A stretch of DNA of 64,000 nt from Rhabdophis nuchalis (GCA_039707465.1 CM077651.1:17757519-17821518); one strand, 5' to 3'. Shown: positions 33,901 through 43,655, counted from the first letter of the stretch. The notes: generated by a model from the sequence alone, not told the origin. Numbers and translations are program-made.

Positions 33901-34230
33901 TTGGGAGATGAAATCAATCTGTGGCTTCAGTCTGTCTCTCTGAGGAAGTTGCCATGCCTGTTCCAGTGATTTACTTCACACAGTAGCTATGCTCAGCTCC
34001 AGCAATTCCTTGCCCATCATTCATCCACTTATGTCTTGTTTTCCACGAAAATGTGTTCTCCATTACTATTGAGTGGAAGACCCCAAAAGATCTCAGTGAA
34101 TACGAACAGATATTGAGGGTTTGTTATTTAGTGTAGAGCGTGTATAGTATGTTTAGTCCCATACTGTACAATTATGTTCAATCCCAAACATATTAATGTA
34201 GGACAAGGCTGTAGTAAACACACATGCAAT
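30925..34230. other. Long repeat-poor interval
   Basis: About 3.3 kb of AT-rich DNA in which I recognise no SINE, LINE, hAT element or long microsatellite. Frames are all under 70 codons. The longest such stretch of the window and a candidate for conserved non-coding function, though nothing in the sequence shows one. Confidence 0.4.
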
Positions 34231-34234
34231 CCAA

Positions 34235-34284
34235 CAGTTGGTCTCTGTCTGTCTGTCTGTCTTTCTGGCTGGCTGGCTGGCTGG
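34235..34284 (+). repeat. (GTCT)n-(GGCT)n microsatellite
   Basis: About five GTCT units followed by five GGCT units. Confidence 0.9.
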
Positions 34285-34329
34285 CAGCATTTTGGTCTGG
34301 ATAAACATTTCTATGCTACCATATATGTA

Positions 34330-34659
34330 ACTAGCCAATAGTCCGGTGTTGCCTAGGTATTTATTTATAGGGGGGAAATCTCCGGACCAAGCAAAATTTC
34401 TAATGTTGGACTTTTCCCCTTACCAGGGGGAGCCCCCTTGTGAAGTACTGTGAAGCAGTTACCATGGCAACTCCACTGCACTGCACAGTAGAAGCCATTT
34501 TATGGTAGTAGAGTAGAAGTCATTTTAAGGCACAACAGGCTGTATATTAACAGAACACACACCCCGAGGGTTTTAGGGGTGTCTTCCCCCACAGTATTTG
34601 TTTCCTGAGAGTAAGTCATCTGGGTATGAAGTTTGGTTGAAATTGCTTGAGACGTAAAA
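34330..34659. other. Unassigned, possibly repetitive segment
   Basis: Begins 'tagccaatagtccggtgttg'. Contains two near-repeats, 'tagaagccattttatggtag' (about 34488) and 'agaagtcattttaaggca' (about 34514). No family recognised. Confidence 0.3.
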
Positions 34660-35695
34660 AAGCGGTGAGTTTCTGCATGGCTGCTGATCACTCCAGATGC
34701 CATCGGGGAAGACGAGGAACATGAGGGGGACCTCGCGGATGGCCTCGCCGGCAGCGCAGAGACTCGCCGCTGCTTCATGTGGTATTCTGAGGACAGAGAC
34801 AGTGACAGACAGACAGAGAGAGGCACAGAGTGAGAGAGAGATGGAGGGAGGGAGGGAATCAGAGTCTGACAGACACAGAGAGAGGGGGGGAGGGAGGGAG
34901 AGACAGAGAGAGATGGGGAGGGAGGGAGGGAATCGGAGACTGACAGACACACAGAGACAGGGAGGGAGAGAGAGAGAGAGAGTAAGTGAGTGCGAGACAG
35001 ACGGACACACAGACAGAGAGGAAGGGAGGGGAGAGACAGAGATAGAGAGGGAGGGAGGGAGACAGAGACAGGGAGACAGAGAGAGAGAGAGACAGACAGA
35101 CACACAGACAGACACACAGAGAGAATGACAGAGAGAGACAGGAAGGGAGGGTAGAGACACAGAGATAAGAGGGAGGGAGGAGAGAGAGATACAGAGAGGC
35201 AGACACAGAGAGAGAATGACAGAAAGAGACAGAGAGGGAGGGAGGGAGACAAAGAGCCACAGAGAGAGACAGACAGACAGACACAGAGAGAATGACAGAG
35301 AGAGACAGAGAAGAAGGGAGGGGAGAGAGACACAGAGATAGAGAGGGAGGGAGGAGAGAGACACAGAGAGATACAGAGAGACAGACACAGAGAATGATAG
35401 AAAGAGACAGAGAGGGAGGGAGGGAGAGAGAGATAAAGAGCCACAGGAGAGACAGAGAGACAGACAGACTCAGAGAGACAGGGAGAAACAGAAAGAGAGA
35501 GAAAGAGAAAGAAGGGAAGAAAGAAAAGAAAGAAAAAGAAAGTGGGAGAGAGATGAAAGAAAGAGAACTTATGACCACAATTGAGCCCAAAATTTTGGTT
35601 GCTAAGCAAGACCATTGTTAAGTGAGTTTCACCACATTTTCCAAGTTGGCTATGCCCACCTGGTCACATGACCGCTGAGCCACTCCCACAAAAGT
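34660..35695 (-). mobile_element. hAT-family element with 770-bp purine expansion, truncated
   Basis: Left edge 'gcggtgagtttctgcatggc' resembles the terminus of the elements at 9687 and 51994. 35566-35640 ('cccaaaattttggttgctaa') matches their 3' part closely. The purine tract between takes the place of the GAAA tract in those copies. The right terminus is missing where L2 begins at about 35696. No target duplication visible. Confidence 0.55.
34793..35565 (+). repeat. Long purine-rich (AG/ACAG/GGGA) low-complexity tract
   Basis: About 770 bp made almost only of GAGA, GACAGA, CACAGA and GGGAGG units in irregular higher-order order (blocks such as 'gacagagagagacagagaag' recur several times). 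It creates long spurious Ser/Leu/Cys frames on the minus strand and Arg/Glu frames on plus. Confidence 0.93.
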
Positions 35696-37066
35696 TGTCA
35701 TGGCTTCCATGACAGCCATGGACCTGACCCAAGTAGTTGTAGGCCCTACAAACGAGGGCGGACACACCCTGGATCTAATCTTCGTCTCGGGACAGTGGAG
35801 TAGTGATCTGGGAAGAGGGGATCTAGCCATCACACCCCTGTCATGGACAGATCACGCTCTCCTTCAGCTCGACTTTCCGATCGCCGCACCTCACTGCGGG
35901 GAGGCGGAACCGGACATTCCTATATGGTTCCGCCCCAGGCTCCTGATGGACCCGATAAGGTTCCAAAGGGAGCTTGGGCCAATTCCTGTGGACTTGCCCC
36001 GCGACTCGACTGAGGACCTAGTGGCCGCATGGTTAAGTGCGGCCACGGGGGCCTTGGACCGAGTCGCGCCCTTGCGGCCTCTCTTGCGGCGACGAACCAC
36101 CTGGGCTCCTTGGTTCACCGAGGGGCTTAGGGAGATGAAGCGCCACAAGAGACGCCTAGAGAGCAGATGGAGATCTTCTCGCTCCGAAGCCGACCGAACA
36201 CTAGTGAGAGACCATATTAGGACTTACTTAGTGGCGTTAAGAGTGGCCAAACGTGAGTATTGTGCCACTCTTATTGCATCCGCAGATAACTGCCCTGCCG
36301 CCCTGTTTGGGGTGACCCGCTCCCTCCTTCAACAGAGGCCGCGGGAAGCCCCTTTACAGGGTCGAGCAGAGGAATTTGGGATTTATCTGCAGGAGAAAAT
36401 CACTCGGATTCGGAACGAGTTACCCTCCATCGACAGTGGTCCAGTCGAGCGGGCCGAGGCTGATCTTGTGACACCATCTTGGGAGGAGTTTGATTTTGTT
36501 ACCACCGAGGATATGGACAAGTTGTCAAAGAGGCTTAGGGCTACCACATGTTTATTGGACCCGTGTCCCTCCTGGCTTGTACTGGCATCCTGGGAGACGA
36601 CATGAGGCTGGCTCCAGGGCATTGTCAACGCATCTTTGAGTGAGGGGTCCTTGCCTGCCGTCTTGAAAGAGGCGGTAGTGAGGCCCCTCCTCAAGAAGCC
36701 GTCCCTGGATCCAGCACTTTCTAGTGAAGGTTGTTGAGAGTGTGGTGGCCCAACAGTTTCCGCGACACTTGGAGGAAGTTGATTATCTAGACCCGCGCCA
36801 GTCCGGCTTCCGACCCGGGCACAGCACCGAGACGGCATTGGTCGCGTTGGTTGATGATCTCTGGAGGGCGCGGGATAGAGGACATTCCTCTATCCTAGTC
36901 CTATTAGACCTCTCAGCGGCTTTTGATACCATCGACCATGGTATCCTATTGCGCCGACTGGGGGGGTTGGGGTTGGGAGGCACCGTTTTGCGGTGGTTCT
37001 CATCCTACCTCTCTGGTCGGTCGCAATATGTGTTGACAGGGGGGCAGAGGTCGGCCTCGAGGCCCC
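35696..37066 (+). pseudogene. L2-clade LINE ORF2, endonuclease tail plus reverse transcriptase, broken
   Basis: A 301-codon frame (35700-36605) starts with the end of the AP-type endonuclease: GGHTLDLIFVSGQW, then the motif WTDHALLQLDFP. A linker and the start of the reverse-transcriptase domain follow. The frame stops at 36603, the sequence continues in other frames, and a second frame (36724-37110) holds FRPGHSTETALVALVDDL and VLLDLSAAFDTIDHGILLRR, the RT box with its first catalytic Asp, then RWFSSYLSGRSQYVL. At least two frame lesions (near 36600 and 36720). 5'-truncated before the endonuclease start; cut at about 37066, before the YADD box, by an unrelated sequence. Compared with the other L2 ends here it is unusually open, suggesting a younger copy. 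Clade assignment (L2, not CR1) is by motif style. Confidence 0.85.
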
Positions 37067-37141
37067 TCATATGTGGCTCTCAAAAGAAATTTCAATCGTG
37101 GTATTGTTGATATTTGGCTCTTTTGACTAATGAGTTTGCCG
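37067..37141 (-). mobile_element. hAT element end (OC1-like)
   Basis: The minus strand reads 'gcagtggtcggcaaactcat' followed by 'agtcaaaagagccaaatatc' and 'gattgaaatttcttttgaga'. This resembles, from memory, the terminal repeat of the OC1/OposCharlie-type hAT transposons known to have moved between tetrapods. Only about 75 bp present, directly joined to the broken L2. Confidence 0.5.
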
Positions 37142-37770
37142 ACCACTGCTATAAGGTAACAAATATAAATTATACAGATAGATAAAAATATTTTTTAATA
37201 ATACCCACCAGACAGTGCAATTTAAAACCCCAAAATTTTAAAATATTCCTTTGGACTTTTTCCTTTAAAAAAAGCAATATTTGATCTTTTCTTTTTGTTA
37301 AGAATATGCCAACATTGTTCTATAAATTCCTTTTAGACATTTGGTGTACTACCACTTTTAATTATGAGTTGACATATTATACTTTCTTGAATTAATTTTC
37401 TTGAGATATGAGAGAACTTTTATTGGTATTTCAAATAATACATATTTTTCATTTAAATGTTAATTGAATAAATTGCATCTTGACAGGAAATAATATTAAA
37501 TCAATAAGGAACTTTTCTTCCTTTTTAATAATTATTGTGCACTTCTGAAAATGCTTACAAAATGCAATCATGTTACAGATGACAGGTCTCTTGACTGGGT
37601 TGAATACACATTTTAGGAAACAAATAATAAAATCAAATGTAAAGTTTGCAGACCTAAAAATGTAGCAAGTAATGATAGAAAGCTTATCTGATTAACTCCT
37701 AGAGGCACACTATATTGTGCATCAACCATGTGTGTTATAGATGAGGAATAAAGCTAACACAAATACACAT
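37142..37770. other. Unassigned AT-rich interval
   Basis: No recognised feature; separates the broken L2 ORF2 from an L2 3' end. Confidence 0.4.
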
Positions 37771-37775
37771 TTCAA

Positions 37776-38280
37776 ATGTTGGTGTTCAAGGTGTTGGTCA
37801 TCATCTTTAAAGCGCTCCATGGCACGGGACCTAGCTATCTGCGGGATCGCATCCTGCCCCATACATCCCTGCGGCCGATCCGCTCCCACAGAGAGGGACT
37901 TCTCCGGGTGCCGTCCACTAGGCTATGCCAGCGGGCGACGCCCAGGGGAAGGGCCTTCTCTGTGGTGGGCCCGACCCTCTGGAACGACCTTCCCCCCGAA
38001 ATTAGAACAACTGCGAACCTCCACTCCTTCCGTCAAAAATTAAAAACACACTTTTTCTGCTTGGCCGGCCTAGGATAATCACCTGTTTTTAGGGTTTTTG
38101 CGATTAATTTTTAGTTTTAATAATGGGATTTTAGCGCAGGGTTAGTTTAATTTTATTTTATATTGTATGATGTTTGTGATTTTATATGTATTTTAAATTC
38201 CCTGTGCCCCGCCTCGAGTCCCTTCGGGGAGAGAGCGCGGGTTATAAATTAAAATTTATTATTTATTATTATTATTATTA
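37776..38280 (+). pseudogene. L2-clade LINE ORF2 C-terminus and 3' end
   Basis: A 100-codon frame (37776-38078) reads LKVLVIIFKALHG-type sequence (here VFKVLVIIFKALHGTGPSYL), then RPIRSHREGLLRVPSTRLCQ and AFSVVGPTLWNDLPPEI before its stop. The 3' UTR, terminal hairpin ('cccgcctcgagtcccttcgg') and (ATT)n tail follow. The most complete C-terminus of the L2 copies here. Possibly the same insertion as 35696, with the middle lost; the orientation agrees. Confidence 0.82.
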
Positions 38281-39213
38281 AATGTATATACAGAATATAA
38301 TAAGGAAGGAATGCATTTGGGGTACTTGGCAACCTGCTCACCTTTATGTCCCTTTACAGTGCTCCACAAGCACATGACCACATTTTATGACACTTATTTT
38401 TGACAAAAAGTTGCGTTTACTTCCAGTTTCCAGCAAACAACCACCACCACCACCACCACCACTGGGAACAATGGATTTGCTTAAAGACTGCTGCCAAAAA
38501 AGGTCAGAAAATTGAGTACAATCTCATTGTGACCCACTTAATGACCAGCATGATTTATGCCTGTAATTTTGGAATCAAGTACAGTCATAGGGTTGAGGAA
38601 TATCTATACCAATTCTCACTTTAAGTATAATGTTCAAGGTGCATTTAATAGTCTTGCGTGCACGTTTAAAGCTTTATTAAATCCTTAATAAAGCAACGAA
38701 TGAAATTAGGAGTACTCCTCTCATATGGGAAAGGGATTTAATTTCCTCCCTCTCTAAATCTGAACAATTTACACAGGCAGGAGTAAGAGAGTTATAGATT
38801 CCATGATTTTTACTATATAGATACAATGAGTAAGCCAGATATTTACCCTGCTTGATTACTATTTCCCATGGGAATAATTTTGATTAGTTAGTTACGGAAA
38901 AACTTTGTATTTTTATCAGTTATTTTTTCCTTATAATTTTCAGTCCATTTCTTTAACCTACCAAAGTTATCTTAAATCTTTAGTTCTACAACTAAGATTG
39001 TAGCTAAGAAGCCCAGCATTTTAACTGCTGAGCCACCCTGCCATCCTATTCTCGTCACTCTGAACTGGACTAGGGGAGTTGAATTACTCTGCCTTTTTTT
39101 ACCCCATTTTGGTGACTTCTTAATATTTCTTTCTGTCTTCACTAAGCAGTGAACATACTGATTTTTCCCTTTTCCTTTTCTCCTGAACATATCTGCGGGA
39201 TCTCTTTTGTTCA
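38281..39213. other. Unassigned interval with a (CCA)n run
   Basis: A (CCA)n run at about 38440-38461; otherwise AT-rich without recognised repeats. Confidence 0.4.
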
Positions 39214-39710
39214 CCTACATTCAGCAGTGGGATTCAAAAATGTTAGCAGCCAGTTCTCTGCCTGATTGCTGCATGGGCGTGGCCATGGTGGGCGCGGCGG
39301 TTTCCTGCATCACAGCAGAGGAGGTGTTGTTGCCTTCCCCAGTCTCCGAAGGCTTTCCCCGAACCTCTGGGAGGGCAAAAACAGCCTCTCCTAAGCTCCA
39401 GAGGCCCTCCAGAAGCCAGAAATGGGCCGATTTCCAGACTTCCCAGAGGCCTGTTTTTCATCCTCCCGGAGCCTCCGTGAGGATCCTGCATTGAAAACAC
39501 ACTTTTTCTGCCTTGCCGGCCTGGGATAGCTACTCCTCTGTCTTTAGGGTTTATTGGGGATCTCTAGTTAGATAGTTTTAACGGGTATTTTAGCACAGGT
39601 CACTTAATTTAATGTATTTTTAATGAAATATGTATATAGTTATTGTTCTTATTCCTCCTGTGCACCGCCCCGAGTCCCTGTGGGGAGAGGGTGCGGTTTA
39701 TAAGTAATAA

Positions 39711-39746
<36 letters not shown>

Positions 39747-39907
39747 TGCCTGGCATGATGAATGGGCCACGTGGAGACTCCTGGGGGGGGGGGGGTGAGC
39801 AGGGCCAGCCGGTCCTTGCAACAACCAGTTTGGCGAACGGATGCAAAATTAACATCCAGTTCACCAGAACCATTGCAAACCGGCTGAATCCCAGCCCTGC
39901 CTACATC
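39214..39907. mobile_element. Non-autonomous hAT element with nested L2 3' end
   Basis: Element 39222-39899. Ends 'cagcagtgggattcaaaaat' and 'gctgaatcccagccctg' are inverted repeats. Flanks cctacatt (39214-39221) and cctacatc (39900-39907) match 7 of 8. An L2 3' end with (ATT)n tail sits inside (39490-39745). A 13-base G run is at 39783-39795. Confidence 0.82.
39490..39745 (+). repeat. L2-clade LINE 3' end, nested in hAT
   Basis: 'ttgaaaacacactttttctg' continues with the L2 3' untranslated region, terminal hairpin ('gccccgagtccctgtgggga') and an (ATT)n tail. It post-dates the hAT insertion. Confidence 0.85.
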
Positions 39908-40320
39908 CACTTGGTGTGATTCTTAATTTTCCCAGCACTGACGTTAGAGTGCAAGGGTCTCTGTGTCTTTCTTCCTCTCTCCCTCCTCATCTGTCCACTT
40001 TCTATCTTCGAGATGAGTCCTCTTTTGTTTTCAGTTTTTTATTAAGTTTTTTTCCCCTGCAGCCACGCTTCTATGTCCATTTTCTCATTGGACCTGATTA
40101 TTAATGTACTTTTAATGTCTCCTTTAACAAGGAAAGCACTTTTCCATTAGCTTTTCCTGCCATGAAATCTTGCTTTTATTGTTCTCAATGTATTTAAACC
40201 TATTCAAAAAAAGTCATAGGCATGCTTTTTTTATTACTATACTTAGTTTCCCCTTAAAATTAAGGTAATGCTACAAATTTACATTAAAAATACTAGAAAA
40301 AATTACTACAAAAATGCATA
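39908..40320. other. Unassigned interval
   Basis: No recognised repeat or gene. Confidence 0.35.
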
Positions 40321-40608
40321 ATGTTATTTTTTTTTTTTATATTGAAAAAGTTTTATTGAGTTTACATTTTTTGTGGGGTAGGGTAAGGGATACATAGAAA
40401 TTTTGAGAGTGGTCACGTCAAAGTCGTCGGCTCCTCCGGTACCTCAAGTTACATTATTAAAAAGAAAGAAAAGAAACATTTCACATAACACTACAAGCTG
40501 GGAGCAAGTACATATTCCTAAATTTTTCAGTTATATACTGTCAGTCAATTACAAAAATCCAGATTACAAATATCATACAATATTACTCAAGAAAAAACCA
40601 GGGCAAAG

Positions 40609-41457
40609 TTATTTTTTAGATCTAAGTCTCTTGGCAATTGTATCTTCCACCTTCTCCCCCGGGCCCCCAGCGGGCGGGGCCATGGCTCCCCCTGCCCCCC
40701 CTGGATCTTCTCCCAGGACAGAGGAATGTTTTTTAAGAAAGGCTTCCGCCTCAGCAACTGTTTTAATCTTCACTCTACCTCCTTCCCAGAACACCAGCAT
40801 CCCTTCGGGTATCACCCACTTGAACCAGATCCCATGATCAAACAATGTTTTAGACAAGAAGGAAAATTTCCTTCTGGCTTCTCTAATCTTTCTTGGAATC
40901 TGCTTCAAGATGGTAACCTCCTTTTGTTGGTAAATCATAGGACTCCCTCTTTGCGCCTTCAGGATTTCCTCTCTGGTTGACCTTCTGACAAATTTTACAT
41001 GTATCTCTCTGGGTACTTCATTCATCCTGGCATATGCAGAATTAATTCTGTAGACTAGGTCGATGTCCCCTCTGATCTCATCTTTAGGTTTATGTAAATA
41101 GTCTGCAATAATTGTACTCATAAGATCAGGGAGACATTCACCATCCATCTCAGAAACATTCTGAAATCTCAAAAAGTATGTCATCCTTTCCATATCTATC
41201 CTAGTCACATGCCCATTTATTTCCACAACCTCATTAGAAACATTTTTAATCTCTCCCTTAGCCCCCTCCAGCCCCCCTTTCAATTCTTCATTCTTCTGTG
41301 TATTCTCAAGCACTTGTTTTCGAGTGTCCAGTAATTCCTTTTTAAAATTGACATTTTCTGCCCTCTGGGCCTTAATTTCTAATACCAAATTTTGTATAAC
41401 AGATTCAAGGGCAGTCATTCTTTGTTCAAGGCTTGCCAGCGTTGCTTCTTGTGCCAT
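40609..41457 (-). CDS. L1 ORF1-like RNA-binding protein, intact 282 codons
   Basis: Nucleic-acid chaperone of L1-type retrotransposons; in known L1s it trimerises, coats the element RNA and is needed for retrotransposition. Residues about 5-90 are a heptad-rich coiled coil (LASLEQRMTALESVIQNLVL and onward). About 95-190 fit the RRM-type domain (MTYFLRFQNVSEMDGE, then DIDLVYRINSAYARMNEVPR and EIHVKFVRRSTREEILKA). About 195-250 fit the C-terminal domain (IPRKIREARRKFSFLSKTL, then GMLVFWEGGRVKIKTVAEAE). A Gly/Pro/Ala-rich and basic tail ends it (RLRSKK). Length is close to that of vertebrate L1 ORF1 proteins. The start is the first Met, right after a CpG-rich leader and preceded by stops. No frame lesion, unlike every LINE ORF2 nearby. 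Whether it is expressed cannot be seen. Confidence 0.82.
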   Translation of the reverse strand: MAQEATLASLEQRMTALESVIQNLVLEIKAQRAENVNFKKELLDTRKQVLENTQKNEELKGGLEGAKGEIKNVSNEVVEINGHVTRIDMERMTYFLRFQNVSEMDGECLPDLMSTIIADYLHKPKDEIRGDIDLVYRINSAYARMNEVPREIHVKFVRRSTREEILKAQRGSPMIYQQKEVTILKQIPRKIREARRKFSFLSKTLFDHGIWFKWVIPEGMLVFWEGGRVKIKTVAEAEAFLKKHSSVLGEDPGGAGGAMAPPAGGPGEKVEDTIAKRLRSKK

Positions 41458-42319
41458 GTTTAGCTATTAAGATCCGTGCCAGTAAAATGGCGTTTTTAGG
41501 GTGGGGCTGGCGAGGCAGATCAGGAGTCCAAAGTTCTCAAAGTTGTAGAGCTGCAGAATTCAGAAACCAGTAGAGAAACACTTTTCCAACTCCATAGGTA
41601 TAATAACGAAGGTAATCCAGAAAAGAAAACACAAATCCAAAAGAAAAAAATTCTTCATCAATAATTAGAGGAAGTCCAAATCACAAAGAGACACTGGTAA
41701 TTTTCCATAGGTCATAGTCAGTCGGGGACAAAGAGAAGCCATTTTCCGCCCAAACTCAGAGCCCGAGGGAGAAAGCGGTTAAAAAGCAAAAAAGAAACTG
41801 TTTCAGCCAGACCTAGAGACATAATTGCAAACAAGCCGCAAAGTACTTTCCCTTGTTAGAGACCATCCGGATTAAAAGTTTCCGATTCCTCGCAACGAGG
41901 CATTTCCAAGTGCCGCTTTTAGTCCAAGGGGGGGGGGTTTGGGAACAAACACCCCCCTCCTGTCCCTTTCAGCCCGGCTGACAGTACAAAAAAAAAAAGT
42001 TTTAATAGCTCACTCTCCGCTTGCAGCTGAGGTCCCGAAAAGCCTCCCGACTCTTCCGATCGCCTCTCTCCATAGAATTAAATGGTGCCGCCAACCTTTG
42101 GCGAAGGAAAAGCCCCCCGCAGCATGTCCTCTTCCGCCTAAGCCGAGGATCGGGGTCGCTTTCCCCACTGCCGTGGGGGGGGCTTCCCCGTCGAGCCGGC
42201 TTTACGGGAGAAACCCCAAACAAGGGGCTTCTCGCCCCCGCGGGGGGGCAGGAAAAGGAACAAAGCGGCGAGCGAACCCTAAGTTCGCCCGTCGCCGCCG
42301 GAGCTGGAACCGGAAGTCC
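41458..42319 (-). promoter_or_regulatory. CpG-rich 5' untranslated/promoter region of the L1-type unit
   Basis: About 860 bp upstream of ORF1, with the densest CpG and G+C content of the window at 42030-42319. L1 elements carry an internal pol II promoter in this position. Overlapping chance frames (up to 178 codons on plus) come from the G+C-rich bias. Confidence 0.5.
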
Positions 42320-42337
42320 ATGTTATTATTTTTTTTT

Positions 42338-42500
42338 GAAGGCAAACGAGGTCCAGGCAGTAGAAGAACATCATGGCTTCAAAATCTAAGCGACTGGTTT
42401 AGGCAAAACTCAGCAGCACTTTTTCATGCAGCTGTTAATAAAAATAGGATCACCAACATGATCACCAACATCTGATGATGGATATGGCACAAGAAATCAA
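42338..42500 (+). pseudogene. LINE ORF2 C-terminal fragment
   Basis: A frame reads GKRGPGSRRTSWLQNLSDWF, then ALFHAAVNKNRITNMITN and a stop. The layout (GKRG.G..R.SW + hydrophobic C-terminus) is that of LINE-encoded C-termini; I cannot name the clade. It is flanked by atgttatt-like sequence on both sides (42320 and 42504). Confidence 0.5.
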
Positions 42501-42638
42501 AAAATGTTATTTCCATTTCTGAATTTTTGACTCATTCAGGGTGTATCCAACACTCTCAGCCAAATACAAATGCACACTCCACCTGGGTTCTATAGCTGAT
42601 TTTCATTCTAAACCATCTACGGTCCTTCCAAGTGGATG

Positions 42639-42965
42639 CTCTACAGCAGGGGTCCCCAACCTTTTTTGCACCAGGGACCGGTTTCATTTTAAAGAAAATT
42701 CCGCGGACCGGCCGGCGTAGAGGGGGAGCGGGGGGAGGGGCAACAGGCAGCGCATGCACATGCATGTGTGTGTGTGTGTGTGTCGGCTCACTCGCCCCTC
42801 TAGGGCCCCCAACGGTGTGAGCGGCCGCACCTGTGCTCTCCTGCCTCCGGTGCACGCTCTGTCCCGTCCTCCCTCCTCCTCCTCTCCGGCCCTGCGGCCA
42901 GTTCCTATCAAGCCACAGACCGGCACCGGTCCACGGACCGGGGGTTGGTGACCCCTGCTCTACAG
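42639..42965. mobile_element. Non-autonomous hAT element (family 'ggggtccccaacc')
   Basis: Element 42647-42957 (311 bp), ends 'caggggtccccaaccttttt' and 'gggggttggtgacccctg'. Exact 8-bp duplication ctctacag at 42639-42646 and 42958-42965. G+C-rich body with a (TG)n run at 42766-42782. Confidence 0.95.
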
Positions 42966-43402
42966 TATTACCTTCCAATCTAGGACTTCTCTTTAGCAAT
43001 GATTGAATACGGGACCTGGTATTCAGCCTTCTTTCACTACTATTTGATGCCTTTTCACCCTAGGCTGCCAGGTTCTTAACTTGTGGTTGATCAAGTGGTG
43101 GCCTTTTAAATCAATGGGCTTTTCTGAACCTGTGCTTAACAGACCCCCACATAACCCCACCAAAAGACCTCCTTGCTCTACTCAGCCCATATATATCTGA
43201 GTAGGCTCCCTTTCAATTTTTGTCTATATTGAGTTCCCTAGCCTAGTTTGAAATAGCCTTATGGTCATTTGTGAAACAATAGACCTGGATGGGGAAATTT
43301 AGCATTTTTCCCAATGGAGACAGAAATTTCGTTGTGAATTAAGTTAATGGTATACAGTTTCTAATAAGTTGACAATAAGACAACCAAACAATATTTACCT
43401 AA

Positions 43403-43404
<2 letters not shown>
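42966..43404. other. Unassigned interval
   Basis: No recognised feature. Confidence 0.35.

Positions 43405-43473
<69 letters not shown>
43405..43473 (+). repeat. (TATC)n microsatellite
   Basis: About 17 TATC units, the complement of the GATA array type at 2841. Confidence 0.95.
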
Positions 43474-43474
<1 letters not shown>

Positions 43475-43542
43475 ATCTCCTGCTATTATTCTTTTTTATA
43501 AACACCTCAAGGAAGTAAACACCTTTCTTTTTCTAATTTCCC

Positions 43543-43655
43543 CACAACCAGAATCCTGTGAGGTGAGTTGGACTGAGAGAGAATGAGGTGGGACTAGAAC
43601 TCACTGTCTCAAGACTTCCAGCCTGGTGTTTTAACTATTAGACCATTCCAACTTG
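43543..43655 (-). repeat. tRNA-derived SINE (fourth family), fragment
   Basis: 'cctgtgaggtgagttggact', 'gtgggactagaactcact' and 'ttttaactattagaccattc' are the reverse complement of the unit at 17618, diverged. Confidence 0.6.

Larger units (their letters stand above)
40321..42337 (-). mobile_element. L1-type element carrying ORF1 only
   Basis: Minus-strand unit of about 2 kb: CpG-rich 5' region starting GGACTTCCGGTTCC at 42319, ORF1 at 41457-40609, then a short 3' region with AATAAA and a poly-A run (complement T run at about 40325-40338). No reverse-transcriptase ORF2 between ORF1 and the poly-A. The flanks repeat atgttatt followed by a T run (40321 and 42320), a likely target duplication blended with the poly-A. 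Compare mammalian HAL1 elements, which also lost ORF2. Confidence 0.7.

Noticed and set aside
34500..35615. Frames of 371, 271 and 243 codons (minus) and 143 and 109 codons (plus)
   Set aside because: They translate the GA/CT-rich low-complexity tract into Ser/Leu/Cys/Val or Arg/Glu/Asp repeats; no domain, and several frames open at once.
36383..36838. 151-codon minus-strand frame
   Set aside because: Antisense shadow of the L2 ORF2, whose plus-strand reading has recognisable motifs.
41939..42999. Frames of up to 178 codons in G+C-rich DNA
   Set aside because: Chance openness in the CpG-rich L1 leader and in the hAT element at 42647; no recognisable domain.
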